A DNA stretch of 64,000 bases from Flavobacteriales bacterium (GTDB taxonomy: Bacteria; Bacteroidota; Bacteroidia; Flavobacteriales_F; PHOS-HE28). A program made the translations under genes and the position numbers. Shown here one piece after another: positions 55,363-64,000 of this stretch. The notes under the pieces are model-generated. The model had not been told where the DNA came from. It ran no database searches and worked only from the letters and a program-made list of their open reading frames with translations. Location: positions 159,841-223,840 of the forward strand of contig JAHBUL010000005.1 of NCBI GenBank assembly GCA_019638085.1, in the 5' to 3' direction. Position 1 is the stretch's first letter, and the number at the start of each line of letters is the position of its first letter.

Positions 55363-57750
55363 ATGTTAAGTGAATCAGAAGCCAACACCACCACAACTCC
55401 GGTAGTTCCTCGAACAAACGCGAACTTGGGCGCCATGCTCAGTGACACTGCCCTAGAGACCACCGAGATGGCCACGCTCGCCGCGCGCTTTGTCAACAGC
55501 ACCGCTCGGCACGTCTTCCTTACCGGCAAGGCGGGTACCGGCAAGACCACCTTCCTGCACCAACTTGCGCGAAGCACGCACAAGCGCTTCGTGATCCTGG
55601 CACCCACGGGCATCGCGGCGCTCAACGCGAAGGGTGTTACTATTCACTCCCAGTTCCTCCTTCCCTTCGGCTCCTTCATTCCCGAACGGCAGCTGCCGGC
55701 GGACATTCCACCCTACGGGGCCTTCCACGATCGCGATACGCTCAATCGTCGGCATCCGCTGAATGCCATACGGCGCAATGTGTTGCGGGGCATCGATCTG
55801 CTGATCATAGACGAGGTGAGCATGCTGCGGGCGGACCTGCTGGACGCCATCGATCACCGCATGCGCAGCGTGCGCGGTGTGCATGATCGTTCCTTCGGGG
55901 GGGTGCAGCTGTTGATGATCGGCGATCTCTTCCAATTACCGCCCGTAGTGAAAGAGGATGAATGGCGCGTGCTGCGGAAATGGTACGACAGCGCCCACTT
56001 CTTCGAGGCCAGGGCGCTCAAGGAGGCGGGCTACGCGCACATCGAACTGGACAAGATCTTCCGCCAGCAGGACGGTGACTTCATCGCCATCCTCAACAAC
56101 CTGCGCAACAACACGGTGACCGCACAGGACGTGGCGACACTGAACACCCATTACCGCGCGATCATTCCACCCAGTGAATCCGAGGGTGTGATCACGCTCA
56201 CCACCCACAACCGCAGTGCGGACGAGATCAACCAGCGCGCGCTGGACAAGCTCACGGGCCGGTCCCATCGCTTCCTTGCCAAGGTGGAAGGGGATTTCCC
56301 CAAGAGCATGATCCCCGTGCTGGAGGACCTGGAGCTGAAGACGGGCGCGCAGATCATGTTCATCCGCAACGATCCGGAGAAAGCCTACTTCAATGGCAAG
56401 CTGGCGAAGGTGACCGCTATCGAGGGGGAGAAGATCTCCGTGGAGATGATCGATGATGGCTTGCCCTATACCTTGAAGAAGGAGACATGGGAGAACAAGC
56501 GCTACACGGTGAACGCCGCGACGAAGGAGCAGCAGGAAGAGGTGCTAGGCACCTATGAACAATATCCGGTGAAGCTCGCTTGGGCGATCACCGTACACAA
56601 AAGCCAGGGCCTCACCTTCGACAAGGCCATCATCGATGTGGGCAGCGCCTTCGCGCCGGGGCAGGTCTATGTCGCGCTCTCTCGATTGCGCACCTTGGGC
56701 GGCCTCACCTTGCGCACCCGCATCGATCCATCGGTGGTGAGCACGGACAAGGACGTGATCGCCTTCAGTGAGCGGCAATACACCCAGCAACCGCTTCCCG
56801 AGCAACTGAAGGACCAGCAGCGGCACTACTTGCAAGCCGTTCTGTCCAGCACGTTCGACCTGGGCGATATCATGAAGAAGGTGGGTATTACGCGGAAGGA
56901 CCATGCCGAGGTGAACGAATTCGAGGACGAGAGCATGAAGACCGCCTTGAGCCGCTTCGCCGATAAACTGGAGAAGGAGGCGGCCAACACGCTAACCTTC
57001 CAGCATCAGTTGCTGCGCCTCTTGCAAGCGGACGAACACACCACGCTCCTGGAGCGCATCGCGAAGGGAAGTGCATACTACGGCACCATGCTCCGCGATG
57101 CCATGAAGGATCTGCTGCAGCACCTCGCCCAGGTGGAGCAACTGAGCCGCACCAAGGAATACGCATCGGACCTGCGCGAGCTTGATGGCATGTTGATGAA
57201 GAAGCTCGGAATGATCGCCAAGGCGGAGCAACTCACCGCCTGCATCCTCAAGGGTGAGGACATCAAGCCGATGACGGAGCTGGAGAAGACCCTGAGTGAG
57301 CAGCGTACGGCCATGATCGCGGAGATCGCGCAATGGGCCGAGGAGAACAAGCCGAAGACCAGCACCAAGACCGGTAGGAAACGAGCAAGTCGATCGGAGG
57401 ACGGCGTGTTTGTTGCCAAGAAGAAACGCGAGCGCAAAGGCAAAGCAGTGAAGGGGGAGACCTACCGGAAGACCTATGCTTTATTGCAGGAAGGCAAGGA
57501 CCTTGCGACTGTCGCGGCGGAGCGACAGTTGTCCTTGGGCACCATCGAAGGCCATGTAGCGCGCGGGATCGGTGAAGGTGAAGTGGAGATCGCTGACGTG
57601 ATGGCTCACACCGTACGGGATAGCATCGCGAACTGGATGCGCGAGAACAAGGACAAGGCGACCAATGATGCCCGGGCGCATTTTGGCGAGACGTACAGCT
57701 ACGGCCAATTGCGCATGGTGCAAGCGTGGTTGAAGAAGGAGGAGCCTTGA
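55363..57750 (+). CDS. PIF1-like superfamily 1 helicase with C-terminal HTH region
   Basis: 795 residues; an ATG at 55435 is an alternative start. Walker A is FLTGKAGTGKTTFLHQLA, motif Ia APTGIAALNAKGVTIHSQF, Walker B LLIIDEVSMLRADLLDAID, motif III GGVQLLMIGDLFQLPPV, and the C-terminal AWAITVHKSQGLTFDKAIID ... VYVALSRLRTLGGL. This is the PIF1/RecD-like 5'-3' helicase pattern (R-loop, G4 or fork processing in the family). The last ~120 residues add a Lys/Arg-rich linker (KKKRERKGKAVKGE) and a helix-turn-helix-like segment (TVAAERQLSLGTIEGHVARG), seen in Bacteroidota members and perhaps used for DNA binding. Confidence 0.9.
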   Translation: MLSESEANTTTTPVVPRTNANLGAMLSDTALETTEMATLAARFVNSTARHVFLTGKAGTGKTTFLHQLARSTHKRFVILAPTGIAALNAKGVTIHSQFLLPFGSFIPERQLPADIPPYGAFHDRDTLNRRHPLNAIRRNVLRGIDLLIIDEVSMLRADLLDAIDHRMRSVRGVHDRSFGGVQLLMIGDLFQLPPVVKEDEWRVLRKWYDSAHFFEARALKEAGYAHIELDKIFRQQDGDFIAILNNLRNNTVTAQDVATLNTHYRAIIPPSESEGVITLTTHNRSADEINQRALDKLTGRSHRFLAKVEGDFPKSMIPVLEDLELKTGAQIMFIRNDPEKAYFNGKLAKVTAIEGEKISVEMIDDGLPYTLKKETWENKRYTVNAATKEQQEEVLGTYEQYPVKLAWAITVHKSQGLTFDKAIIDVGSAFAPGQVYVALSRLRTLGGLTLRTRIDPSVVSTDKDVIAFSERQYTQQPLPEQLKDQQRHYLQAVLSSTFDLGDIMKKVGITRKDHAEVNEFEDESMKTALSRFADKLEKEAANTLTFQHQLLRLLQADEHTTLLERIAKGSAYYGTMLRDAMKDLLQHLAQVEQLSRTKEYASDLRELDGMLMKKLGMIAKAEQLTACILKGEDIKPMTELEKTLSEQRTAMIAEIAQWAEENKPKTSTKTGRKRASRSEDGVFVAKKKRERKGKAVKGETYRKTYALLQEGKDLATVAAERQLSLGTIEGHVARGIGEGEVEIADVMAHTVRDSIANWMRENKDKATNDARAHFGETYSYGQLRMVQAWLKKEEP

Positions 57751-57774
57751 GTAGTGGCTTCTGCTGCACTTATC

Positions 57775-59514
57775 TCATGTGCCTGCCAGTTCCGCGAGCC
57801 TTTTCCCAACTTCTGCCACGGTACTGGGCGTGAATTCGAGCACGGGTTTTTCATTGCGCTTCACAGGTCGCACGCATAGCTGTGTCTGACCATCGATCAC
57901 TGTGAAGGCGAATACCACCGCCGGTTCATCCACGGGAACAAGTGGCGATACATGGTCACCCGCCTCGTTCCGTACCATGTTGAGGAGCATCCGCATCCCG
58001 GTGAATACCAGATAGACCTGGGCCTTGTTCGCTTGATCCACTTGAGCGGCCACTTTTTGCAAGCGGTCCGGTGGCGTGGAGTAGAACCGATCGCAATTGA
58101 TCCAGCCAAGATGCGTGGTGGTGAATACATAGTTGGCCAGTCCGTTCACCGTGGTTGATCGGGTGCTGTCCGCCCATTGTGCGTAGCGCTCCAACCGGAT
58201 GTTGCGTTCCCGCTTCCAGGCGGCCAGCTCTGCTTGGTATTGCGTGCGAAGCGGTCCGGCAATGGCATCGTACTGGCGCAAAGCGGGTTGGTATACCTCA
58301 GCGTACCATTGTTCCTTCTCAAGCACTTTGCGTTCATCCCAACGTGCCTTGCGGATCGTATATCGTTGGGCGGCAGCAGGGTATTCCGCATTTTCCCGGT
58401 AGTAGCGCTCCAAGCGGGCCTGATAGCGCTTATGACTGGAGGCTTTTCTCCTCTCCGCATGCGCAAATGCCTTCTGCGTACGGGCTTGCATCACGCGTGG
58501 CCGCATAAAGCCCCACCACGGATCCTTACGCACATAGCTTCTTTCCTTGGACATCGTCGGCACGCGGGGCATCACGGGCAGCACTGGCCGCAGGGGCTTT
58601 CCGTGCTGGTCTTCCTTGTAAGTGGGCAGTTTGAATGGGATCACCGGCGGCCTGGGTGGGGTATCATTCCAACCGATCCGCGATATACTGTCCGAGGCGG
58701 ATGTCGCCACGGCCCAATTGGTGCCGGTAGTACTGAGGAACAACTGCATGCGAGGCTTGATAACTGGGGCTGGCATGGTCACGGTCATCGGTGCATCCGC
58801 CCGCAGCCGTAGCTCATTCCCAGAGGGATCGGAGGCCAGCACCTGCACCATGCCATCGGTCTCCAAAAGCCGGTCATCGCTGCGCGTACTCAGGCCGAAT
58901 GCCACCATTTCCAGCGCACCCAACGCTTCCGTAAGCTCCACGGTCACCGGGCTGGAAACCCTATTTCCCTTTGCGTCCACGAAGCCTGAAGCAGCGAATG
59001 CCACGGTGGATCCAGCCCTTCCTTTCAGTATCGTGTCCCTTCGGGGATCCACTTGGAAATGCTGCACGCTTCCCTCGCGCAGTGCCTGCCGCAGCCCATC
59101 CACATCAGCGAACACGTTCCGTGTGAAGGTGATGCGCACCCGCCTGTTCAGCGACATGCCAACCTCGTTCGCATTGCTTGCCACCGGTGTCCGCTCACCG
59201 CGATAGCCAAGCTTCACCACGGAAGGGTCCACGCCGTGCCCTAGCAGATAATCGCGCACCACCTTGGCGCGCGCTGCCGCCAGGGTGTCGTTGTAAACGT
59301 GATTGCCATCGCTGTCCGTATGACCCTCGATGGTGAAGTGGTGATCGCCTTGCAATGTGATCGACGCCAGAAAGGCATCCAGTAGGGCAGTGGCCTGTTC
59401 GTTCAGGGCTGCCTTGTCCTTTTCGAAGTGTACGAGCACTTCTTCATGAGTAACAATGGCCACAACGGGTGAGGAACCGAGCAGGAATAGCGAGAATGCG
59501 ATAGTGCGGTCCAT
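57775..59514 (-). CDS. Protein with an N-terminal OmpA domain and a charged coiled-coil region
   Basis: 579 residues. A signal-like N-terminus (IAFSLFLLGSSPVVAIV) is followed at once by an OmpA-type peptidoglycan-binding domain (VHFEKDKAALNEQATALLDA, IEGHTDSDGNHVYNDTLAAA, NRRVRITF), which is normally C-terminal. Then come beta-rich segments and a long Arg/Lys/Tyr/Trp-rich helical region (YQARLERYYRENAEYPAAAQ, YQAELAAWKRERNIRLERYA) before a final globular domain. Presumably anchored on peptidoglycan. Function unknown; the domain order is unusual. Confidence 0.75.
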   Translation of the reverse strand: MDRTIAFSLFLLGSSPVVAIVTHEEVLVHFEKDKAALNEQATALLDAFLASITLQGDHHFTIEGHTDSDGNHVYNDTLAAARAKVVRDYLLGHGVDPSVVKLGYRGERTPVASNANEVGMSLNRRVRITFTRNVFADVDGLRQALREGSVQHFQVDPRRDTILKGRAGSTVAFAASGFVDAKGNRVSSPVTVELTEALGALEMVAFGLSTRSDDRLLETDGMVQVLASDPSGNELRLRADAPMTVTMPAPVIKPRMQLFLSTTGTNWAVATSASDSISRIGWNDTPPRPPVIPFKLPTYKEDQHGKPLRPVLPVMPRVPTMSKERSYVRKDPWWGFMRPRVMQARTQKAFAHAERRKASSHKRYQARLERYYRENAEYPAAAQRYTIRKARWDERKVLEKEQWYAEVYQPALRQYDAIAGPLRTQYQAELAAWKRERNIRLERYAQWADSTRSTTVNGLANYVFTTTHLGWINCDRFYSTPPDRLQKVAAQVDQANKAQVYLVFTGMRMLLNMVRNEAGDHVSPLVPVDEPAVVFAFTVIDGQTQLCVRPVKRNEKPVLEFTPSTVAEVGKRLAELAGT

Positions 59515-59724
59515 TTCAGGTGGTTTTGAGGGTTATGGGTCCGGTCTTTCCGAGCCATGCGTTGAACTGGCTGGGAAAGCCCCGGTACATTCATAGAACT
59601 CGATCCGGACAGAAAATCGTATTGCAGGGCTGAAACACGCATTCGGCGCTAGGGCTATTTCCCCATGAAGAGGCTCCGCTATCTTTATTATCGCGTGATC
59701 GTCGGACGCTGGCACATACCGCGC

Positions 59725-59732
59725 TACCTTTG
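59725..59732 (+). promoter_or_regulatory. -7 box of the cold-shock gene
   Basis: TACCTTTG, an exact TAnnTTTG match, 30 bp before the ATG. No clear -33 element. The leader between them is A-rich. Confidence 0.55.
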
Positions 59733-59762
59733 CGCCGTTAAAAACAAACACAGTAGAGTACA

Positions 59763-59954
59763 ATGGCAAGTGGTAAAGTAAAGTTCTTCAACACGGAGAA
59801 AGGATTCGGTTTCATTACTCCGGACGAAGGCGGAAAGGACGTATTCGTCCATAAGACAGGCACCAGCGAATCCCTCTGGGAAGGTGATGCCGTCACCTAC
59901 GAAGTGGAAGAGACCCCCAAGGGCCTCAGCGCGATCGACGTGCGCAAGGCCTAA
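59763..59954 (+). CDS. Cold-shock domain protein
   Basis: 63 residues, a single cold-shock domain. RNP1 is KGFGFITP and RNP2 is DVFVHKTG; aromatic residues F9 and the KVKFFNTEKGFGF strand fit. It binds single-stranded RNA or DNA as an RNA chaperone. Monocistronic, with its own promoter and a strong terminator. Whether it is induced by cold cannot be told. Confidence 0.95.
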   Translation: MASGKVKFFNTEKGFGFITPDEGGKDVFVHKTGTSESLWEGDAVTYEVEETPKGLSAIDVRKA

Positions 59955-59979
59955 GGCCCACCAACGTTTTGAACATTGC

Positions 59980-60005
59980 GAAGCCCCGGCCTTGGTCGGG
60001 GCTTC
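59980..60005 (+). terminator. Terminator of the cold-shock gene
   Basis: GAAGCCCCG / CGGGGCTTC stem followed by GTCTTTT, 26 bp after the stop. Confidence 0.82.
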
Positions 60006-60158
60006 GTCTTTTGTGTTCCCACAGCAGCCTCCCGCCATACGGAGGAGACCCTGAGGACACAAATAGTGGTTGGTGAACGGCGATCAGGCACGATCGGCAC
60101 CTCCGGAAAACCATCCAGTCACATATCACCGACCACCGATCATCTCAGGATCTTCAAT

Positions 60159-61028
60159 TCACGCTGACTGTGCGGCGTACTTCGCCTTTCCGTATTGCTT
60201 GGTGTACAGATCGTACACGATGCCATCCGCCAAACCCACCTTGGGGACAAAGACCTCCTCGATCCCGGCTTCCTCCATCACGTGCAGGAAAATGTCCGCC
60301 GCAGGGATGATCACGTCTGCGCGGTCCGAACGTAGGCGGAGCTGCTTTACGCGATCCTCGAAGCTGTACGCGGCGATGCGGTCCCGCTGCTTGCGGATAT
60401 CGGCACGCGACAGCGGTTCGCCGTAACCATTCCGGTTCTCCTTGAAGATGCGGTTGATGTTACCACCGGTACCAATGCCCGTGAGCTTGGCCCCATTGGC
60501 ACGGATCTCCGAAAGAAAATCGGTCGTGGCAGTCCATTCGCTTTCATCCACTTTGTGCTGAAGCAAGCGCACGGTGCCGATCTTGAACGAGGAAGAGTGC
60601 TTTCGTTTTCCGTTCTCGATCCAGGTGAGTTCGGTACTTCCGCCGCCCACGTCGATGTAGAGATAGCTCCGGTCCTTCAGCAGGTCCTGCGTCCAGAAGG
60701 TGCTCATGATCAGGTCGGCCTCCATGCGCCCATCGATCATCTCGATGTGGACGCCGCTCTCCATCTCCACGCGGGCCAACACCTCCTGGCCGTTGGAAGC
60801 CTCTCGCATGGCACTGGTAGCGCAACAGCGCAGGTAATGTGCGCCGTACACCTCGGTAAGGAGCCGGAAGGCCTTTAATGCTTTGATCAGCTGATCGCGC
60901 TTGGCCGCGCTGATGAGGCCGCTGTCGAACACATCCGCACCCAAGCGGATCGGTACGCGCACCAAGGAGGTCTTCTTGATCACCGGGTGATCATCGCGTT
61001 CCACCACATCGCCGATAAGCAAGCGCAC
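60159..61028 (-). CDS. Ppx/GppA family phosphatase (start codon unclear)
   Basis: Exopolyphosphatase/pppGpp phosphatase family of the actin-like ATPase fold. Visible: YLYIDVGGGSTELTWIENGK (phosphate loop 2) and GIGTGGNINRIF. The first conventional start is the GTG at 61028 (RLLIGDVVERDDHP). The same frame continues upstream and encodes YAAIDIGSNAV, the essential phosphate-1 loop, so the true start must be earlier. No ATG, GTG or TTG lies between that loop and the upstream in-frame TAG. An ATC at 61076 would give about 305 residues, the usual length. Confidence 0.85.
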   Translation of the reverse strand: MRLLIGDVVERDDHPVIKKTSLVRVPIRLGADVFDSGLISAAKRDQLIKALKAFRLLTEVYGAHYLRCCATSAMREASNGQEVLARVEMESGVHIEMIDGRMEADLIMSTFWTQDLLKDRSYLYIDVGGGSTELTWIENGKRKHSSSFKIGTVRLLQHKVDESEWTATTDFLSEIRANGAKLTGIGTGGNINRIFKENRNGYGEPLSRADIRKQRDRIAAYSFEDRVKQLRLRSDRADVIIPAADIFLHVMEEAGIEEVFVPKVGLADGIVYDLYTKQYGKAKYAAQSA

Positions 61029-61225
61029 CGCGTTGGAACCGATGTCGATGGCGGCGTATGTGAGGTCGCGGTTGATGGTGCGAAGGTAGGAGCGGGCGCG
61101 GGCAGTGGGTTCAACATCCCGGTGCGCAGATACCGATCTTTTCAGGATATCTTGTGCGTGCAGCGTTTTGCAGGCTTCAAGTGTCTAAGTAGAACATCCC
61201 GCCGCCATTGAACCCCGATCTCAAA

Positions 61226-62146
61226 ATGATGAAGCACTTCTTCACCCTCGTAGCTGCGGGATTTTTCCTTCTTCCCCAGAACACACACGCCCAAAGCTGG
61301 TGCCCGCCGGGTGCTACCTGGATCTACAACACCAGCGACCCCATGTTGGGAGTAAGTTTCGAGGGCTTCAATTATGTGGGTGACACTGTGTTGGATGGGT
61401 TTGTCAGCGAACACATCGCACGGACCGGCGTGATGACCGTGATCTGGGGTATCGACACATTGATCATCTCCCACGGACCGGACGTGGTGACGCGTACGGA
61501 ACCGGACATCGTGTATTACTGGTTGCCGATGAGCCAAGAATGGGATACGCTCCACTGGTTCGGTGCAGTGCCAGGGGACAAGTGGACCCCAGGCTGGGAA
61601 CAGGAGTACGGGACCTCTGATACTTATCTGCTGGTGACGGATACCGGCACGATGGAACTGGATGGATCGGTGCTCTGCACATTGACAGTTCAAGGGGTTA
61701 ATGAGGGGCAACCGGATCCGATGGGGGAGTTGCTTCTTGTCGAACGGATAGGCTACGTCGGAGGATATTTCTTTCCGTTCCCGCCGACCATGATCATTGA
61801 ATGCACTTGCACGCTCGCTTGTTACAGCGATGATGAGATCCGCTACCCGCCCTCCTCATCGCCTTGCGAACTGACATTGGGGGTAACGGAAGCAGGGGTT
61901 CTTGATACGGACAACTGGAGCGCTTTTCCCGTACCATTCCGCGATCGATTCACCGTTCAGGCAACCTATCCCCAACAGGGATCCACGATAAGCTTGTTGG
62001 ACATGACCGGCCGCGAGTTGCTTAGCGCTCCGTTCCGTGGCACCATGCTGGAGCTGGATGCAAGCGGGTTGCCTGCGGGGATCTATCCGCTCCGCTTCGT
62101 CGATGGTGACGGACGCTTATCACACCGGAAGGTGATCAAGGAGTAG
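61226..62146 (+). CDS. Secreted protein with T9SS sorting domain
   Basis: 306 residues from the tandem ATG at 61226/61229 (a TTG at 61208 is also open). Signal peptide FFTLVAAGFFLLPQNTHAQ. The beta-rich central domain has many Trp/Tyr/Cys residues (WCPPGATWIYNTSDPMLGVS, YYWLPMSQEWDTLHWFGAVP) and no recognised fold. The last ~85 residues (WSAFPVPFRDRFTVQATYPQ ... GLPAGIYPLRFVDGDGR) form a type A T9SS domain. Function unknown. Confidence 0.8.
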   Translation: MMKHFFTLVAAGFFLLPQNTHAQSWCPPGATWIYNTSDPMLGVSFEGFNYVGDTVLDGFVSEHIARTGVMTVIWGIDTLIISHGPDVVTRTEPDIVYYWLPMSQEWDTLHWFGAVPGDKWTPGWEQEYGTSDTYLLVTDTGTMELDGSVLCTLTVQGVNEGQPDPMGELLLVERIGYVGGYFFPFPPTMIIECTCTLACYSDDEIRYPPSSSPCELTLGVTEAGVLDTDNWSAFPVPFRDRFTVQATYPQQGSTISLLDMTGRELLSAPFRGTMLELDASGLPAGIYPLRFVDGDGRLSHRKVIKE

Positions 62147-62259
62147 GAGAGCGAGTTCGGTAACGGGCATTTGGGCGTTCGGCTTTATCTCAGATCGTGG
62201 TGTCGCTGGGCGGCCAAAAATGAAAGCCCTTTCTTTGGCGGCTCACCGCAACCGGGAAC

Positions 62260-63789
62260 ATGGCCGAAACGACCAAACGCAGCGGGGTGGACCGCTTTCT
62301 CTCCATTATTGAACGAGCCGGGAACGCCCTACCGCACCCTGCGACCCTCTTTGCCCTGCTCGCCTTCTTGGTGGTGTTGCTCAGCGGCCTCTTCAGCCTG
62401 ACCGGTATCTCCGCCTTGCACCCCGGCACGGGTGAGACGATCACGCCCTTCAACCTGCTCTCGGTGGAAGGCCTGCACATGATCCTCACCAAAATGGTGG
62501 TGAACTTCACGGCATTCGCTCCCTTGGGTACCGTGCTCGTGGCCATGCTCGGTATCGGGATCGCCGAAGGCAGCGGTTTGATCGGTGCCGTGATGCGCGC
62601 GCTGGTGATGGCCTCGCCGAAGAAGCTGCTCACCTTCGTGGTCGTTTTCGCCGGTGTGTTGAGCAATACCGCCAGCGAGGTCGGCTATGTGCTGCTCGTG
62701 CCCTTGGCGGCAGTGATCTTCCTTGCGGCCGGGCGCCATCCGCTGGCCGGTCTTGCAGCAGCCTTCGCCGGTGTCAGCGGCGGATACAGTGCGAACCTGC
62801 TGCTCGGCACGATCGACCCGTTGCTTGCCGGACTGAGCCAGGAAGCAGCACGCATCATCGATCCCACCTACTTGGTGAATCCCGCCTGCAATTACTACTT
62901 CATGTTCGTGAGCACCTTCCTGATCGCCGGGTTGGGCACCTGGGTCACGGAACGGATCGTGATACCACGGTTGGGTGAATACAACGGCGATGAGAAACCC
63001 GAAGAGCTCCGCAATGCGACAGCTGCTGAGAAACGCGGCATGAAATGGGCTTTGGTGGCGGTACTGATCTTCACCGCTGTGATCCTCGCCGGACTGCTAC
63101 CCGCCGAAGGATTCCTGCGCGACCCGGAGACACACGAGATCCTGCATTCCCCGTTCATGAGCGGTATCGTGGCGATGATCTTCATCAGCGCCGCGATCGC
63201 AGGTATCGCCTACGGTGTGGGTGCAAAGACCTTCAAGAGCGACAGCGACGTGATGGACGGCATGGCGAAGAGCATGGAGACGCTCGGCAGCTACATCGTG
63301 CTCGTGTTCTTCGCCGCACAGTTCGTTGCCTATTTCAACTGGACCAACCTCGGCCTGATCCTCGCCATCAAAGGTGCCGATGTGCTGAAGGCCGCGGACC
63401 TCGGCCCGATCGCCTTGATGTTGAGTTTCGTGATCGTCAGCGCGATGATCAACATGGTGATGGGCAGCGCCTCAGCGAAGTGGGCGATCATGGGGCCGGT
63501 CTTCATCCCCATGTTCATGCTGCTCGGCTACACACCGGAGTTCACACAGATGGCGTACCGCGTCGGCGATAGCGTCACCAACATCATCAGCCCGATGATG
63601 AGCTACTTCGCTTTGATCGTGGCCTTCATCGCACGGTATGACAAGAAGGCGGGGATCGGCACGGTGATCAGCACGATGCTCCCCTACTCCGTTGTGTTCC
63701 TGATCGGCTGGAGTGTGCTCTTGATCATCTGGGTTTGGATTGAGTTGCCCATCGGCCCGGGTGCACCGATGTTCATGCCGGGTTCTTGA
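62260..63789 (+). CDS. AbgT-family transporter
   Basis: 509 residues with about 11-13 membrane helices. MtrF/AbgT family features: an N-terminal [20 protein letters not shown], a [20 protein letters not shown] re-entrant region, [20 protein letters not shown], and the C-terminal [20 protein letters not shown] with [15 protein letters not shown]. Members import p-aminobenzoyl-glutamate or export sulfonamides. No folate genes adjoin, so the substrate is uncertain. Confidence 0.92.
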   Translation: MAETTKRSGVDRFLSIIERAGNALPHPATLFALLAFLVVLLSGLFSLTGISALHPGTGETITPFNLLSVEGLHMILTKMVVNFTAFAPLGTVLVAMLGIGIAEGSGLIGAVMRALVMASPKKLLTFVVVFAGVLSNTASEVGYVLLVPLAAVIFLAAGRHPLAGLAAAFAGVSGGYSANLLLGTIDPLLAGLSQEAARIIDPTYLVNPACNYYFMFVSTFLIAGLGTWVTERIVIPRLGEYNGDEKPEELRNATAAEKRGMKWALVAVLIFTAVILAGLLPAEGFLRDPETHEILHSPFMSGIVAMIFISAAIAGIAYGVGAKTFKSDSDVMDGMAKSMETLGSYIVLVFFAAQFVAYFNWTNLGLILAIKGADVLKAADLGPIALMLSFVIVSAMINMVMGSASAKWAIMGPVFIPMFMLLGYTPEFTQMAYRVGDSVTNIISPMMSYFALIVAFIARYDKKAGIGTVISTMLPYSVVFLIGWSVLLIIWVWIELPIGPGAPMFMPGS

Positions 63790-63874
63790 GTGATCAGGCT
63801 ATCAGAAAAATGATGGCCTCGTCGCCTGGTGCTCTTGGCTGAACTGTTGCTTCCGTGGGGCGAGAATGCGGGGC

Positions 63875-63959
63875 TGTCCTATGTCGTCATATGTCCAATG
63901 TCCAATGTCTCATGTCCTATGCTTCGACCAGCGGTGCATAGGACATAGGACATAGGACA
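63875..63959. repeat. Large heptamer inverted repeat (TGTCCTA / TAGGACA)
   Basis: The left side has seven-base units (CTGTCCT, ATGTCGT, ATGTCCA, ATGTCCA, ATGTCTC, ATGTCCT). After a 13-bp loop come GCATAGGA, CATAGGA, CATAGGA, CA. ATGTCCTATGC pairs perfectly with GCATAGGACAT. It lies 85 bp after the AbgT gene; the rest of the window to 64000 shows nothing else. Confidence 0.75.
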
Positions 63960-64000
63960 AAAATCAAAACCTCTGAAGTTCTGTCACGAGAACGGTACTC

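Noticed and set aside
62260..63789. Purine or urate permease
   Set aside because: The motifs are those of the AbgT/MtrF family, and the gene is 36 kb from the purine cluster.

Overview
The window looks like a chromosomal segment of a GC-rich member of the Bacteroidota (Flavobacteriales-like; probably an environmental lineage, since I recognise no species). The evidence is several secreted proteins with type IX secretion C-terminal domains or gliding-motility-type C-terminal domains, a fused SecDF, a type III glutamine synthetase, a Bacteroidota-type AIR synthase, a monothiol bacilliredoxin (YtxJ) and promoter -7 boxes close to TAnnTTTG.

Layout. 1-7.7 kb holds a TPR protein, an outer-membrane barrel and a delta-60-repeat secreted protein. 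7.9-9.9 kb is gyrB. 10.2-26.4 kb is a purine (xanthine/urate/allantoin) degradation cluster: xdhC diverges from puuD, then come allB, alc, uraD, uraH and a citrate-lyase-like aldolase on the plus strand, with xdhA-xdhB facing them. 26.5-39.2 kb holds a 2320-residue repeat adhesin, an ECF sigma factor with a membrane PKD partner, mdh and an FG-GAP protein. 39.4-54.4 kb is housekeeping (secDF, a TatA-like gene, glutamine synthetase III, an OmpA/TPR protein, purM, prfA, folK, a deoxynucleoside kinase, a TPR lipoprotein, ytxJ). 54.5-63.8 kb holds a NarL-type regulator, a PIF1-like helicase, an OmpA-like protein, a cold-shock protein, a Ppx/GppA phosphatase, a secreted protein and an AbgT-family transporter.

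How the genes work together. The purine cluster encodes xanthine to urate (XdhAB, with XdhC as cofactor chaperone), urate to 5-hydroxyisourate (membrane PuuD with a cytochrome c domain), HIU to OHCU (UraH), OHCU to allantoin (UraD), allantoin to allantoate (AllB) and allantoate to ureidoglycolate plus urea (Alc). No recognisable ureidoglycolate lyase or amidohydrolase is present. The HpcH/HpaI-like protein at 19637 may deal with ureidoglycolate or glyoxylate (inference).

The most unusual part is what has happened inside this cluster. Almost every junction has been invaded. Three cargo inserts are each bounded by a copy of the end of the neighbouring purine gene (alc 5' end, uraH 3' end, xdhB 3' end), so that the host gene stays intact. 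Two elements with the same inverted ends sit on either side of uraD: one carries a GxxExxY nuclease-like gene, the other is a short empty version. A frameshifted REP-associated (RAYT-like) transposase is preceded by a palindrome that recurs twice in the cluster. Short palindromes are embedded in frame in xdhC, allB, alc and xdhA. Several repeat families, inside and outside the cluster, share a seven-base period. A toxin-antitoxin pair and two homologous PIN modules are also present. One PIN module carries a stop codon in each gene, and the RelE-like toxin carries an amber codon.
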